64,000 bases of DNA from VRUE01 sp963824215 (GCA_963824215.1 CAWGOE010000003.1:124001-188000), one strand, 5' to 3'. Shown: positions 53,591 through 63,081, counted from the stretch's first letter. A program made the numbers and translations. Notes: generated from the letters alone by a model not told the origin.

Positions 53591-54343
53591 ATGACCGATC
53601 TGACCGAGAAGCAGGCCGAGCTCTGCGAGCGCAGTGAGACCGACTACTCGGACCTGCGCGCGCTCTTCATCAACTGCACGTTGAAGCGCAGCCCCGAGGT
53701 CTCCAACACGCAGGGGCTGATCGACATCTCGATGGAGATCATGCGGCGTAACGGCGTCGCGGTCGAGTGCATCCGCGCCGTCGACCACGAGATCGCCACC
53801 GGCGTCTGGCCCGATATGACCGAGCACGGCTGGGAGCGCGACGAGTGGCCGCGGATCTTCGAGCAGGTGATGGCAGCCGACATCCTCGTGCTGGGCATGT
53901 CGATCTGGCTGGGGGAGAAGTCCTCGATCGCAACCCAGGTGATCGAGCGCCTCTACGGCAATTCGCACCTGCTCAACGACGCCGGCCAGTACGCCTACTA
54001 CGGGCGGGTCGGCGGCTGCCTGGTGACCGGCAACGAGGACGGGGTTAAGCACTGCGCGATGAACGTCCTCTACTCGCTGCAGCACCTCGGCTACACGATC
54101 CCGCCCCAGGCTGACTCCGGCTGGATCGGTGAGGCAGGGCCGGGGCCGTCCTACCTCGATCAAGGCTCCGGTGGGCCGGAGAACGACTTCACCAACCGCA
54201 ACACCACCTTCGCCGCCTGGAACATGCTGCACTTGGCGCGGATGCTGAAGGACGCCGGTGGCATTCCGGCGTACGGCAACCAGCGCCCCGAGTGGGATGC
54301 CGGTTGCCGCTTCGACTTCCCCAATCCAGAGCACCGGGCATAG
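53591..54343 (+). CDS. Flavodoxin-like NAD(P)H-dependent oxidoreductase
   Basis: 250 aa. LRALFINCTLKRSPEVSNTQ, then DILVLGMSIWLGEKSSIATQ and GCLVTGNEDGVKHCAMNVLY, are the FMN-binding loops of the NADPH-dependent FMN reductase/flavodoxin fold. The C-terminal 60 residues are an extra segment. Likely a quinone or small-molecule reductase. A TAGAAT box lies 12 nt before the ATG. Confidence 0.88.
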   Translation: MTDLTEKQAELCERSETDYSDLRALFINCTLKRSPEVSNTQGLIDISMEIMRRNGVAVECIRAVDHEIATGVWPDMTEHGWERDEWPRIFEQVMAADILVLGMSIWLGEKSSIATQVIERLYGNSHLLNDAGQYAYYGRVGGCLVTGNEDGVKHCAMNVLYSLQHLGYTIPPQADSGWIGEAGPGPSYLDQGSGGPENDFTNRNTTFAAWNMLHLARMLKDAGGIPAYGNQRPEWDAGCRFDFPNPEHRA

Positions 54344-54372
54344 CCGATTCGGCGCCGTGGGATGATCGGCTC

Positions 54373-55086
54373 GTGAGCAATTCGGTCACGATTCCCGCCC
54401 GCTTCAATGGGCCATTGGAGAGCGGCAACGGCGGCTACAGCGCTGGTGCGCTGGCGGCCTATCTCGACGGCGCCGCCGAGGTCAGCCTGCGGCGCCCGGT
54501 GCCGCTTGACACGGCGCTGATGGTGAGCCGCGAGGACGATGGCCGGGTGCTCGCCTTCGACGGTGAGGACCTGGTTGCGGAGGCTCGTCCGGCGTCCGAC
54601 TTCGACCTTGAGGTTCCCGAGCCGGTCAGCGTTGAGGCGGCGCGGGCGGCGATCGCGGGATACCGGGGGAAGACCGATGGGCCCTTCAGCAATTGCTTTG
54701 TATGCAGCCGCACGCGTGAGGACACGCTGGGTGTCTTCGCCGGGCCGGTTGAGGGGAGGGAGCTCGTCGCCACGCCTTGGACTCCACCCGAGTGGGCGGA
54801 TGACGGCTCGGGGTTTGTGCGGCCGGAGATCGTCTGGGCCGTACTCGATTGCCCCACTTACTTCGCTGCCTATATGGACTACCCCGAGCCGTTGCCGCCA
54901 GGGGTCCTGGCGCGCTTCACCGGTCGCCTCGACGCGCCGGTCGCGGTTGGCGAGGAGCACGTCGTGATCTCCTGGCCGATCGAAGCAGACGGCCGCAAGC
55001 ATCACGCCGGCGTCGCGGTCGTATCCGCCGATGGCAAGGTGCTGGCTCGCGCCAGAGCGTTGCTGATCGAGCCCCGCCAGGGCTGA
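54373..55086 (+). CDS. Hotdog-fold thioesterase-like protein
   Basis: 237 aa, GTG start. Two hotdog-like halves: FNGPLESGNGGYSAGALAAY at the start, and VWAVLDCPTYFAAYMDYPE with VISWPIEADGRKHHAGVAV at the end. A Cys pair in FSNCFVCSRTR joins them. The layout resembles PaaI-type acyl-CoA-binding proteins; catalytic Asp or Glu is not certain. Its end is 5 nt from the convergent exonuclease gene. Confidence 0.7.
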   Translation: MSNSVTIPARFNGPLESGNGGYSAGALAAYLDGAAEVSLRRPVPLDTALMVSREDDGRVLAFDGEDLVAEARPASDFDLEVPEPVSVEAARAAIAGYRGKTDGPFSNCFVCSRTREDTLGVFAGPVEGRELVATPWTPPEWADDGSGFVRPEIVWAVLDCPTYFAAYMDYPEPLPPGVLARFTGRLDAPVAVGEEHVVISWPIEADGRKHHAGVAVVSADGKVLARARALLIEPRQG

Positions 55087-55091
55087 GAGAA

Positions 55092-55946
55092 CTAGGTGGC
55101 GTTCGCCTCGAGCCGTTCGGCGAGGCGGTTCATGCCGAGCTTGCGGGCGGCTGCGGCGGCGCCATTCCAATCGGTGGCCTGATCGGACGGTCGCTTGACG
55201 CCGGCGTCGCGCAGCGTCGCGATGTCCTTGAAGGCGAGCAGTTCGTCGCGGGCATCGAGTAGGACCCCGCGCAGTTTCGGGCGCTGCTCGCGGATCGCGT
55301 TGTCGAGGATCGTCTCCAGGTTGCCGTGGCGACGCAGCAATTCCGCTGCCGTTTTCGGGCCGACGCCCTTGGCGCCTGGCAAACCGTCGGAGGGGTCGCC
55401 GCGCAGGGCGATGAAATCAGGCACCTGCTCGGGATCGACGCCGTAGCGCTCGCGCACGCCCGCCGCATCGACCTCTTCGGCGCCTTTCTTGCCGCCGGTT
55501 TTGACGTAGAGCACCGTGACCCCCTCGCCAGCGCACTGGTACATGTCGCGGTCGCCGGTCATCAGCAGCGCCTGCCCGCCCGCCTCCGCCTCGCGTTTGG
55601 CGTAGGTGCCGAGTAGGTCATCGGCCTCGAGGTCGTCACTGGTGGCGACAGTCCAGCCGAAGGCCGCGAAGAAGTCGCGGCAGGCGGCGAACTGCGGCGA
55701 GAGATCATCGGGCATAGCCGCCTCCCGCTCAGCGTGGTAAGCCGGGTAGAGCTCGGTCCGATACGAAGCTGCATCCGGCCCGAAACAGAGGACGACAGCA
55801 CGCGGCTCGTGCGCTTCCACCTCCGCCAGGATCAAATTAGCCGTACCGAGCAGCGCGTTGACCGGCCTCCCGTCCGGCCCCTTGATCGAATCGGGCAGCG
55901 CATAGAAAGCGCGAAACAGCATCGATGGAGCATCGACAATGAGCAG
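55092..55946 (-). CDS. 5'-3' exonuclease (FEN/PolI-N type), CTG start
   Basis: 284 aa if the CTG at 55946 starts translation: (M)LIVDAPSMLFRAFYALPDSI carries the first metal Asp, which the ATG at 55922 would lose. No ATG, GTG or TTG lies between the upstream stop and the ATG at 55922. Other ligands: DDLEADDLLGTYA, TGDRDMYQC and DGLPGAKGVGPKTA (helix-hairpin-helix). A stand-alone flap exonuclease homologue without a polymerase domain. Diverges from the DUF3556 gene through a symmetric promoter region. Confidence 0.88.
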   Translation of the reverse strand: MLIVDAPSMLFRAFYALPDSIKGPDGRPVNALLGTANLILAEVEAHEPRAVVLCFGPDAASYRTELYPAYHAEREAAMPDDLSPQFAACRDFFAAFGWTVATSDDLEADDLLGTYAKREAEAGGQALLMTGDRDMYQCAGEGVTVLYVKTGGKKGAEEVDAAGVRERYGVDPEQVPDFIALRGDPSDGLPGAKGVGPKTAAELLRRHGNLETILDNAIREQRPKLRGVLLDARDELLAFKDIATLRDAGVKRPSDQATDWNGAAAAARKLGMNRLAERLEANAT

Positions 55947-55964
55947 GGGGTGGCTGATGGCCAG

Positions 55965-56075
55965 AGCCTATCCCGGTAGGGGTGGAGCGTCTTGTACTTT
56001 CTCCGCGGAAACGCTCGCGGACGACCGCAACGTGTCTTCGGAAAAAGTTAAGCGGAACCCCTGCCGGGATAGGCT
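55965..56075. promoter_or_regulatory. Divergent promoter built from a 19-bp inverted repeat
   Basis: Arms at 55965-55983 and 56057-56075 match at 18 of 19 positions and point TAGGCT (-10 type) outward on each strand. On the plus side TAGGCT ends 9 nt before the ATG at 56085. On the minus side it ends 19 nt before the exonuclease CTG at 55946. The arms are 73 bp apart. Confidence 0.55.
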
Positions 56076-56084
56076 CGTACGCAC

Positions 56085-57842
56085 ATGAGCTTCACCCAGC
56101 CAACCCCGCCACCCTTCGAGTACAGCGAGTGGAAACGCCGCCCGCATCTGGAGCGGATCAAGGTGCTGGCGCAAGACTGGGCGCTGAACGGGTTTGGCAC
56201 CCCCGGCTTCGTCTACTTGCTCTACATCTTCAAGCTGATCGTCTATGCCGGCGGCGGGCTGCTGGTTATCTCAGCGACGACGGACGGGCTAGGCGGGCTG
56301 GGCAATCTCGGCGATTGGTGGACTGAACCGATCGTCTTCCAGAAGGCGGTGATCTGGACGATGCTCTGGGAGGTGCTCGGCCTCGGCGCCGGCTCGTTGC
56401 CGCTGACCTTGCGCTTCTCACCGATGATCGGCGGTGTCCTCTACTGGCTGCGCCCGGGCACGACGCGGCTGCCGCCCTGGCCTGAGCGGGTGCCGCTCAC
56501 CCGCGGTACGCGGCGAACGTTGCTCGATGTCGCCCTCTACGCCGGACTGGTCGCCGCCGCGCTCAACTTGCTGCTGGCGGGCGGGATCGAGGCCTCCGGC
56601 GGGGCGGCGGGGCGCCTCGATCCGGTGGCCGTCGGCGTGCTGCTTGCTTTGCTTGGGCTGCTTGGGCTGCGCGACAAGGTCCCGTTCTTGGCGGCCCGCG
56701 CCGAGATCTACGGCAGCCTCGCGATCATCTTCCTCTTCCCGCTGACCAACATGATCGTCGCCGCCCAGCTCGTCTTCGTCTGCATCTGGTGGGGCGCGGC
56801 GTCCTCGAAGCTGAACCGCCACTTCCCCTTCGTGGTCACGGTGATGATCAGCAACACGCCCTGGAACCGCTGGCGGTCGGCAAAGCGGCGGCTGTACCGG
56901 GATCACCCGGAGGACCTGCGGCCGTCCTCGCTGGGGGCGCTCAGCGCACACATGGGCACGGTGATCGAGTTCACCCTGCCGTTGATCCTGCTCGTTTCAC
57001 AGGGCGGCACGATCGGCACGATCGCCGTCGCCGGGATGGTGATCTTCCATCTCCACATCCTCTCCACCTTCCCGCTGGCGGTGCCGCTGGAGTGGAACGT
57101 TTTCATGATCTTCGGAGTGCTCTTCCTCTTCGGTCACTACGGCGACGTGCCGTTCTCGACCATCGACGATCCGCTGCTGCTGGCGATCCTCGCCGTGATC
57201 TGCGTCGGCCTGCCGGTGCTCGGCAACTTCCGCCCCGACCTCGTCTCCTTCCTGCCCGCGATGCGCTACTACGCCGGCAACTGGGCGACCAGCCAGTGGT
57301 TGTTCCGCAAGCAGGGAAACGCCGAGGCGAAGCTCGACCGGGAGATGACCAAGCCGGCAGCGATCGTCACCGAGCAGCTGTCGAAGTTCTATGACCCCGA
57401 GCTGATCGACGTGCTCGTCTACAAAGGCCTCGCCTTCCGCTCGATGCATTCGCACGGCCGCGCCCTCAACGGGCTCGTCCAGCGCGCCGTCGACGATGTC
57501 GAGGGCTACGAGGTGCGCGAGGGTGAGCTCGTCGCCGGCGTCGTGCTCGGCTACAACTTTGGCGACGGTCACTTCCACGACCAGCAGCTGCTCGCCGCAA
57601 TCCAGGAGCACTGTCACTTCGAGCCTGGCGAGGTTCGCATCGTGGTGCTCGAGTCGCAGGCGGCCCATGTACAGCGCCAGCGCTACCGCATCTTCGATGC
57701 CGCGACCGGCCTGGTCGAGGAGGGCTGGGTGAACGTCGCCGACATGGCCGAGCGCCAGCCCTGGCTCGACGGGCACCCGTTCCCGGTCGAGGTAATCGGG
57801 GAGGCCGGTGGCGAGGCCAGTCGTGCCGTGACCCCGGCATGA
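56085..57842 (+). CDS. DUF3556 transmembrane protein
   Basis: 585 aa with about eight TM helices (GTPGFVYLLYIFKLIVYAGG onward). FEYSEWKRRPHLERIKVLAQ, the region LKLNRHFPFVVTVMISNTPW, and the Asn/Arg-rich NNRAKRRLYRDHP-like loop (here NRWRSAKRRLYRDHPEDL) match DUF3556, found in mycobacteria and relatives. The C-terminal 150 residues are soluble (GYNFGDGHFHDQQLLAAIQE). Overlaps the following desaturase-like gene by ATGA, so they probably act together on a lipid. Confidence 0.85.
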   Translation: MSFTQPTPPPFEYSEWKRRPHLERIKVLAQDWALNGFGTPGFVYLLYIFKLIVYAGGGLLVISATTDGLGGLGNLGDWWTEPIVFQKAVIWTMLWEVLGLGAGSLPLTLRFSPMIGGVLYWLRPGTTRLPPWPERVPLTRGTRRTLLDVALYAGLVAAALNLLLAGGIEASGGAAGRLDPVAVGVLLALLGLLGLRDKVPFLAARAEIYGSLAIIFLFPLTNMIVAAQLVFVCIWWGAASSKLNRHFPFVVTVMISNTPWNRWRSAKRRLYRDHPEDLRPSSLGALSAHMGTVIEFTLPLILLVSQGGTIGTIAVAGMVIFHLHILSTFPLAVPLEWNVFMIFGVLFLFGHYGDVPFSTIDDPLLLAILAVICVGLPVLGNFRPDLVSFLPAMRYYAGNWATSQWLFRKQGNAEAKLDREMTKPAAIVTEQLSKFYDPELIDVLVYKGLAFRSMHSHGRALNGLVQRAVDDVEGYEVREGELVAGVVLGYNFGDGHFHDQQLLAAIQEHCHFEPGEVRIVVLESQAAHVQRQRYRIFDAATGLVEEGWVNVADMAERQPWLDGHPFPVEVIGEAGGEASRAVTPA

Positions 57843-59248
57843 GCGATGCGATCGTCGTCGGTGCCGGGCCGAATGGCCTGGCGGCTGCGGCGACGCTGGC
57901 GGTGCGCGGGGTGGGGGTGACCGTGCTCGAGGCCGCCGCGACGATCGGTGGCGGTGCTCGCAGCAGCGAGCTGACCGTTCCCGGCCTGGTGCACGACGAC
58001 TGCTCGGCGACCCACCCGTTTGGGCCTGCCTCCGAGGCGCTGAACGCGCTCGACCTGGAGCGGTATGGCCTCGAGTGGGCCTGGCCGGAGGTCGACCTCG
58101 CCCACCCCTTCGACGACGGCGCTGCGGCCGCGATGCTGCGCTCGATCGACGAGACGGCAGCCGGGCTGGGGGACGCGGGCGCCGCCTGGAGGCGTCTCTT
58201 CGGCCCACCGGCCTCACGTTTTGACGTCCTCGGCGAGGACATCCTGCGGCCGTTGGCGCACCTGCCGCGGCACCCGATCCTGCTGGCGCGTTTCGGCCTG
58301 CGGGTGCTGCCGCCGGTCGCAACCCTCGCGCGTGCGCTGCCGACGCCGCAGGCGCGGGCGCTGTTCGCCGGCAACGCCGCCCACGCCTTTCGTCCCTTCT
58401 CGCGGCCGCTCAGCTCGGCCGTCGGCGTCGCCATCACCTGCGCCGCCCACAGCTACGGCTGGCCGGTCGCTCGTGGCGGCTCGCAGGCGATTGCCGACGC
58501 GCTCGCGGCCGTGGTGCGCGAGCACGGCGGCCGGATCGAGACCGGGCGGCGGGTGCGCTCGCTGGCGGAGCTGCCGCGGGCCGATGCGATCCTGCTCGAC
58601 CTTGCCCCCGCGGCCGTCGCCGACATCGCTGGCGAGCGACTGCCGGCTCGGGTCGCTCGTGCTTACCGTCGCTACCGCCACGGCCCCGGCGCCTACAAGG
58701 TCGACCTCGCAGTCGAGGGCGGCGTGCCTTGGACCGCCGAGGCGCCGCGCCGCGCAGGCACCGTGCACGCGGTCGGGTCTTACGAGGAGCTCGCCGAGGC
58801 CGCCCGCCAGGTCCACCGCGGCCGCATGCCCACCCGCCCCTTTGTGCTGGTCGGCCAGCAGTACCTCGCCGATCCCTCGCGCTCGCGCGGCGACCTGCAC
58901 CCGATCTGGGCCTATGCCCACGTTCCCAGCGGCTACGACGGCGACGCGACGGAGGCCGTGATCGATCAGATCGAACGCTTCGCGCCCGGTCTGCGCGAGC
59001 GGATCGTCGCCCGGCACGTTCGCTCCGCCGCCAATCTCGCCAGCTACAACGCCAACTACGTCGGCGGCGACATCATCACTGGCGCCAACACCGCCCTGCA
59101 GTCAGTCTTCCGGCCCCGCGTCACGCTCGACCCCTACGCAACCGGCATTCCGGGCGTCTTCATCTGCTCGGCGGCAACCCCACCCGCCGCCGGCGCCCAC
59201 GGCCTCAACGGCTACAACGCCGCGCAGGCTGCGCTACGTCGGCTCTAA
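57839..59248 (+). CDS. Phytoene-desaturase-like FAD oxidoreductase
   Basis: 469 aa. FAD-binding VVGAGPNGLAAAATLAVRGV at the start; the RxG-type motif GGGARSSELT follows; C-terminal FICSAATPPAAGAHGLNGYN closes the FAD site. This is the NAD(P)/FAD amine-oxidase or CrtI/RetSat-like group. With the DUF3556 partner it may desaturate or saturate an isoprenoid or fatty chain. No carotenoid genes are nearby. Confidence 0.88.
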   Translation: MSDAIVVGAGPNGLAAAATLAVRGVGVTVLEAAATIGGGARSSELTVPGLVHDDCSATHPFGPASEALNALDLERYGLEWAWPEVDLAHPFDDGAAAAMLRSIDETAAGLGDAGAAWRRLFGPPASRFDVLGEDILRPLAHLPRHPILLARFGLRVLPPVATLARALPTPQARALFAGNAAHAFRPFSRPLSSAVGVAITCAAHSYGWPVARGGSQAIADALAAVVREHGGRIETGRRVRSLAELPRADAILLDLAPAAVADIAGERLPARVARAYRRYRHGPGAYKVDLAVEGGVPWTAEAPRRAGTVHAVGSYEELAEAARQVHRGRMPTRPFVLVGQQYLADPSRSRGDLHPIWAYAHVPSGYDGDATEAVIDQIERFAPGLRERIVARHVRSAANLASYNANYVGGDIITGANTALQSVFRPRVTLDPYATGIPGVFICSAATPPAAGAHGLNGYNAAQAALRRL

Positions 59249-59259
59249 CGGCCCGGGGC

Positions 59260-59943
59260 TCAGCCACCCGCAGGAAGGGGCCCGCGGTCGTAGTTCGAGA
59301 GCGGGATGTCCTTGTGCAGGCGGTAGGTCAGCGGCATCAGCCAGGCGATCAGGCGGAAACGGCGATCGCGGCGGGCGCGATACCTGGCGGCTAGGTGCTG
59401 GTACCGGCAGGCGACGCTCTCGTCGTATTCGCTCGGGTCGGTGGCGCCGCGAAAGAATGGATAGAGGTGGCCGATGAAATGGTCCATCGACCCCTGCCAG
59501 GCGATCTCGTAGGCCGACCCGGGCAATCGCGAGGCGAGGGTCTGGCGGTAGCAGGTCACCGCCGGCATCCCGCTGTCGGCGAACTGGCACTCCCCTGACC
59601 AGACGTCGGGATCGGGAGGTATCTCGTCGCTGACTACCCATGCGGTCTCGCGCCGAATTCGGTTCGTGGTCTCGGCATCGCCGATGAGGGCCGAGAACAC
59701 CTCGAGGGAGTCCTCGAGCCAGTGCCGGAGGTGCTTTGCCGTGAGGTCGCGCCGGGGCAGCCGCCGGGTCAAGAGCTCGACCAGCCGGTTGAAGCCCTTC
59801 GGCGGGCGCGGGAACTCCTTGTAGAAGTCGGAGAGCAGGATGTCGACTGCGATGGGATCGGAGAACACCATCGGCGCGTTCCTTTGCGCGCCGCCATCGC
59901 CATTGGCCGGCTCTGGTTCTCGGGTATTGGATGTGGTCGCCAT
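59260..59943 (-). CDS. Unknown protein
   Basis: 227 aa. MVFSDPIAVDILLSDFYKEF and NRLVELLTRRLPRRDLTAKH are helical; then IPPDPDVWSGECQFADSGMP and a Trp/Tyr-rich C-terminus (GSMDHFIGHLYPFFRGATDP, RFRLIAWLMPLTYRLHKDIP). No TM helix or signal. I do not recognise the family. Well-formed codon use and length suggest a real gene. Confidence 0.55.
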   Translation of the reverse strand: MATTSNTREPEPANGDGGAQRNAPMVFSDPIAVDILLSDFYKEFPRPPKGFNRLVELLTRRLPRRDLTAKHLRHWLEDSLEVFSALIGDAETTNRIRRETAWVVSDEIPPDPDVWSGECQFADSGMPAVTCYRQTLASRLPGSAYEIAWQGSMDHFIGHLYPFFRGATDPSEYDESVACRYQHLAARYRARRDRRFRLIAWLMPLTYRLHKDIPLSNYDRGPLPAGG

Positions 59944-60021
59944 CGACTAGTGGGGGACGGTCAGGGAATGGATTGAGCGCCATCGTAGACCGACCGGCCG
60001 ACCTTGTGCGAGGCAGTGGGG

Positions 60022-60774
60022 TCAGGCACTCGGCGCCGATGCCGCCGCCGCCTCCACGAGGGCCAGCAGCGCGGCATCCCGTTTCTCATCATCGTCCACA
60101 CGAGAAGCGAATACCCCGGCGATGTGGAGATGATGCGTTTCGACGAACTTTTCGTGAAAGCCGGTTAGCGATTCGACCGCGCCGCCATGGATGCCGAGGT
60201 AGACCCGGGCGATGAAACCGGAGAGGATTGCGCCCACAGCCGCGAGCGCGCCCGTGACGATCTCCTGCGCGTCGGCCCCGTTCTGGACCAGCATGAACCC
60301 CGCTGCGATCACGGCGAGGCCCGAGAGGACGCAAAAGATGCCCAGCACGAAGGCCAGCCCACTCTGCTGGAGAGCCTGGTCGTAGTAGCGCTTCAGCTCG
60401 GCCTGGTGCTTGAGGAAGAGCAGGATCGGCGATTCCCCATGCTGGGCGCGGATCTCTTTCTCGAACTGGACCGTTCGAAGTTCCGCCTGCAGATCTCGCA
60501 GGCGAATTCGGCTGACGAGGAAGACGAGGATGGCGACGAGCTCGAGGTACCCCGCCACCGTCGCGAAGGTGAACCCGATATAGCCGAACAGCAGCCAGCG
60601 GGCGACGATCAGGGCGGGGAAAAGGCCAGTTACAAAGCCGAAAGATAGGTTCCGCGTCTGACCGAGGCGCCCGATCCGAACACGCAGGCTGCGCTCGTCG
60701 GTTTCGCCGCCCGGCCACAGCGGCCCACCGTCCCGGGGCTCCTCCTGTCCGCTCTCGTTCGTTGGTTCTCCCAT
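60022..60774 (-). CDS. Membrane protein with TRADD-N-associated-like transmembrane domain
   Basis: 250 aa. Two TM helices near 47-62 and 70-86, a soluble helix with FLKHQAELKRYYDQALQQSG, then two more TM helices (LAFVLGIFCVLSGLAVIAAG and VTGALAAVGAILSGFIARVY). The HQxxLxxYYxxALxQSxxAF-like helix followed by paired TM helices resembles the TRADD-N-associated membrane domain seen in predicted bacterial conflict systems. Assignment is tentative. No effector gene adjoins. Confidence 0.55.
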   Translation of the reverse strand: MGEPTNESGQEEPRDGGPLWPGGETDERSLRVRIGRLGQTRNLSFGFVTGLFPALIVARWLLFGYIGFTFATVAGYLELVAILVFLVSRIRLRDLQAELRTVQFEKEIRAQHGESPILLFLKHQAELKRYYDQALQQSGLAFVLGIFCVLSGLAVIAAGFMLVQNGADAQEIVTGALAAVGAILSGFIARVYLGIHGGAVESLTGFHEKFVETHHLHIAGVFASRVDDDEKRDAALLALVEAAAASAPSA

Positions 60775-60921
60775 GCGCCCTCCCGGCCGAACCGTCTCAC
60801 TTGTTAACCATGAAAGTCAAGTAAGCAAAGCTTCCATATTGCGATATCGAATACTGATCGCACAGGCCGTTTGGCGCTGAAGCGGAACGCCGACGCCGAG
60901 GGGCCGGGACCGCGGGTCACG

Positions 60922-60927
60922 TAGATT
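60922..60927 (+). promoter_or_regulatory. -10 box TAGATT, probably leaderless
   Basis: Ends 8 nt before the ATG at 60936, without a Shine-Dalgarno sequence. Confidence 0.4.
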
Positions 60928-60935
60928 TCGGCTCG

Positions 60936-61733
60936 ATGAACGATTCGCTCGCAATGGACGGACGTGCCGCCAACGCCCTGCAGATCGAGAACTTGGCGAA
61001 GCGTTACCCGACCGGGGTCGAGGCGCTGCGCGGCGTCTCACTGCAGATTGCGCCCGGGGAGCTGTTCGGCTTGTTGGGCCCGAACGGGGCGGGCAAGTCG
61101 ACCCTGATCCACTGCACGACTGGCTTGGCGCAGCCGACCGGCGGCGCGATCCAGGTCTTTGGTCATGACGCGATCAACGACTATGGGCCGGCCCGGCAGG
61201 CCGTCGGCCTGGCGCCGCAGGAGCCGAACCTCGACTGGTTCCTCACCGTCGAGGAGACGCTCGACTACCACGCCGGCTACTTCGGCATGCCCAAGCGCGA
61301 CCGGCGCGAGCGCACCAAGGAGCTGCTCGAGACCTTCTCGCTGACCGAGAAGGCCGACGAACGCACTCGCACCCTCTCTGGCGGGATGAAACGGCGGCTG
61401 ATCCTGGCGCGGGCGATGATGCACCGGCCGCGCCTCCTGATCCTCGACGAGCCCACCGCCGGCGTCGACGTCGAGCTGCGGCTCGAGCTGTGGCACTACG
61501 TGCAGCGGATCAACCAGGAGGGGACGACGATCCTGCTCACCACGCACTACCTGGAGGAGGCCGAGCAGCTCTGCGACCGGATCGCCTTCATCAACGAGGG
61601 CAAAATCGTCGGCGAGGGGACGAGCGGCGAGCTCGCCGCCAAATATGGCGTCGCCAACCTCGAGGACGCCTATCTCAGCCTGGTCGGTCGCAAGGAGCTC
61701 TCGCGCTCGCACGCCGAGGTCACGCCCGCATGA
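60936..61733 (+). CDS. ABC transporter ATP-binding protein
   Basis: 265 aa. Walker A LLGPNGAGKSTLIH, signature LSGGMKRRLILARAMMHRP, Walker B LLILDEPTAGVDVEL, H-loop TTHYLEEAEQL. Typical of ABC-2 exporters (DrrA/NodI-like). Overlaps its permease gene by ATGA. It probably exports a lipid, drug or, given what follows, a component linked to the copper proteins; this is inference. Confidence 0.92.
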   Translation: MNDSLAMDGRAANALQIENLAKRYPTGVEALRGVSLQIAPGELFGLLGPNGAGKSTLIHCTTGLAQPTGGAIQVFGHDAINDYGPARQAVGLAPQEPNLDWFLTVEETLDYHAGYFGMPKRDRRERTKELLETFSLTEKADERTRTLSGGMKRRLILARAMMHRPRLLILDEPTAGVDVELRLELWHYVQRINQEGTTILLTTHYLEEAEQLCDRIAFINEGKIVGEGTSGELAAKYGVANLEDAYLSLVGRKELSRSHAEVTPA

Positions 61734-62497
61734 GCGCCGCCCAGATTCGCTTCGCGACGCTCTGGCGGCGCGAGGTCAACCGCTTCATGAAGATCAAGAA
61801 ACAGACGCTCGGCGCGCCGATGCTGGAAACCTTCCTTTACATCAGCGTCTTCGGCGCGGCGCTGGGCTCGCGCGTGGGCGAGCTGCACGGGATCGACTAC
61901 GTCGTCTTCGTGATCCCCGGCCTGATCATGATGGCCTGGTCGATCAACGCCTTCTCCAACAACTCCTCCTCGATCCTGCAGCAGAAATTCCAGGGGGCGA
62001 TTCAGGACCAGCTCTCCTCGCCAGCCTCTCCGCTTGAGCTGCTTCTGGCCTTCTCGCTCGGCGGCTTCATGCGCGGCCTGATCGTCGCGGTGCTGACCTT
62101 CTGCGCCGCCTCGCTACTGGTCGACCTGCCCGTCGACCACATCCTTGTCCTGATCCCCTCGCTGTTCCTGGTTGGCTTCTTCTTCTCACAGCTCGGGGTG
62201 CTGATCGGCGTCCGCGCCGAACAGTTCGACGACGTCGCCTTTGCCCAGACCTTCGTCCTGCAGCCGCTGATCTTCCTCGGCGGCGTCTTCTACTCGGCGA
62301 GCCTGCTCCCGGAGCCGTTCCAGACCCTGACCCACTTCAACCCGATCTTCTACATGATCAACCTGGTCCGCTACGGCTTTGTTGGCTTCAGCGAAGTCAG
62401 CATCGCGCTCTCGCTGTTGGCGCTGACCGCGGCGACTGCTGTGCTTTTCTTCGTCAATCTGCGACTCTTCTCGCAGGGGTACCGCTTGCGGGCCTAA
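61730..62497 (+). CDS. ABC-2 type permease
   Basis: 255 aa, six TM helices. FATLWRREVNRFMKIKKQTL then FVIPGLIMMAWSINAFSNNS, QFDDVAFAQTFVLQPLIFLG and LTHFNPIFYMINLVRYGFVG are ABC-2/NodJ-like permease motifs. Partner of the preceding ATPase. It ends 23 nt before the next gene, whose Shine-Dalgarno sequence is strong. Confidence 0.92.
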   Translation: MSAAQIRFATLWRREVNRFMKIKKQTLGAPMLETFLYISVFGAALGSRVGELHGIDYVVFVIPGLIMMAWSINAFSNNSSSILQQKFQGAIQDQLSSPASPLELLLAFSLGGFMRGLIVAVLTFCAASLLVDLPVDHILVLIPSLFLVGFFFSQLGVLIGVRAEQFDDVAFAQTFVLQPLIFLGGVFYSASLLPEPFQTLTHFNPIFYMINLVRYGFVGFSEVSIALSLLALTAATAVLFFVNLRLFSQGYRLRA

Positions 62498-62520
62498 ATT
62501 CTTGCTTGAAAGGAGCTTTA

Positions 62521-63081
62521 GTGAAGTCAACTCGTCCACGCGCCGGTTCGGTGAGGATTGCGATCCTGACCGGCTTGGCCGCGCTCGTCGCGCTCAGCGC
62601 GTTCGCCTCGGTGGCCTCGGCGGCCACCATCTACATGAAAGCCGACAAAAAAGGCCTTCGGTTCGAGGCGCCAAAGACGGTCGTCAATGGGGAAACGCTG
62701 GAGATCGTCAACCAGTCGAATCCGAAAAAAGTCGGCCCGCACACCTTCTCGCTGGTGACCAAGGGGTCGCTGCCGAAGACGCCAAAAGCGCACCAGCTCT
62801 GCTTCACGCCAAAACACATCTGCAAAGCGATTGCCGCTTGGCACGGCGTCAAAGGCAACGGTCCGGTGAAAGTCAACCCGGCCGAGGCTGGACCCGAGGG
62901 TTGGAGCACGATGGGCAGCGTCACCACGAAGGGTGACTCCTGGTTCACGGGCGAAAAAGCCGGCACCTCGTTTGAGCAGTCGGTGAACGTGGACACCACG
63001 GCCGGCGCGTCGCGGATCTACTTCATCTGCGCGATCCACTCCGGCATGCAGGGCTCGATCAACGTCCTCCCGGGCGGCTAG
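62521..63081 (+). CDS. Secreted cupredoxin-like protein
   Basis: 186 aa, GTG start chosen because AAGGAG lies 6 nt upstream. Signal peptide IAILTGLAALVALSAFASVA. His in KKVGPHTFSLVT and FICAIHSGMQG (Cys, His, Met) form a type 1 copper site. The pair KAHQLCFTPKHICKAIAAW adds further Cys. It lies directly before the multicopper oxidase and could deliver electrons to it. Confidence 0.85.
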   Translation: MKSTRPRAGSVRIAILTGLAALVALSAFASVASAATIYMKADKKGLRFEAPKTVVNGETLEIVNQSNPKKVGPHTFSLVTKGSLPKTPKAHQLCFTPKHICKAIAAWHGVKGNGPVKVNPAEAGPEGWSTMGSVTTKGDSWFTGEKAGTSFEQSVNVDTTAGASRIYFICAIHSGMQGSINVLPGG

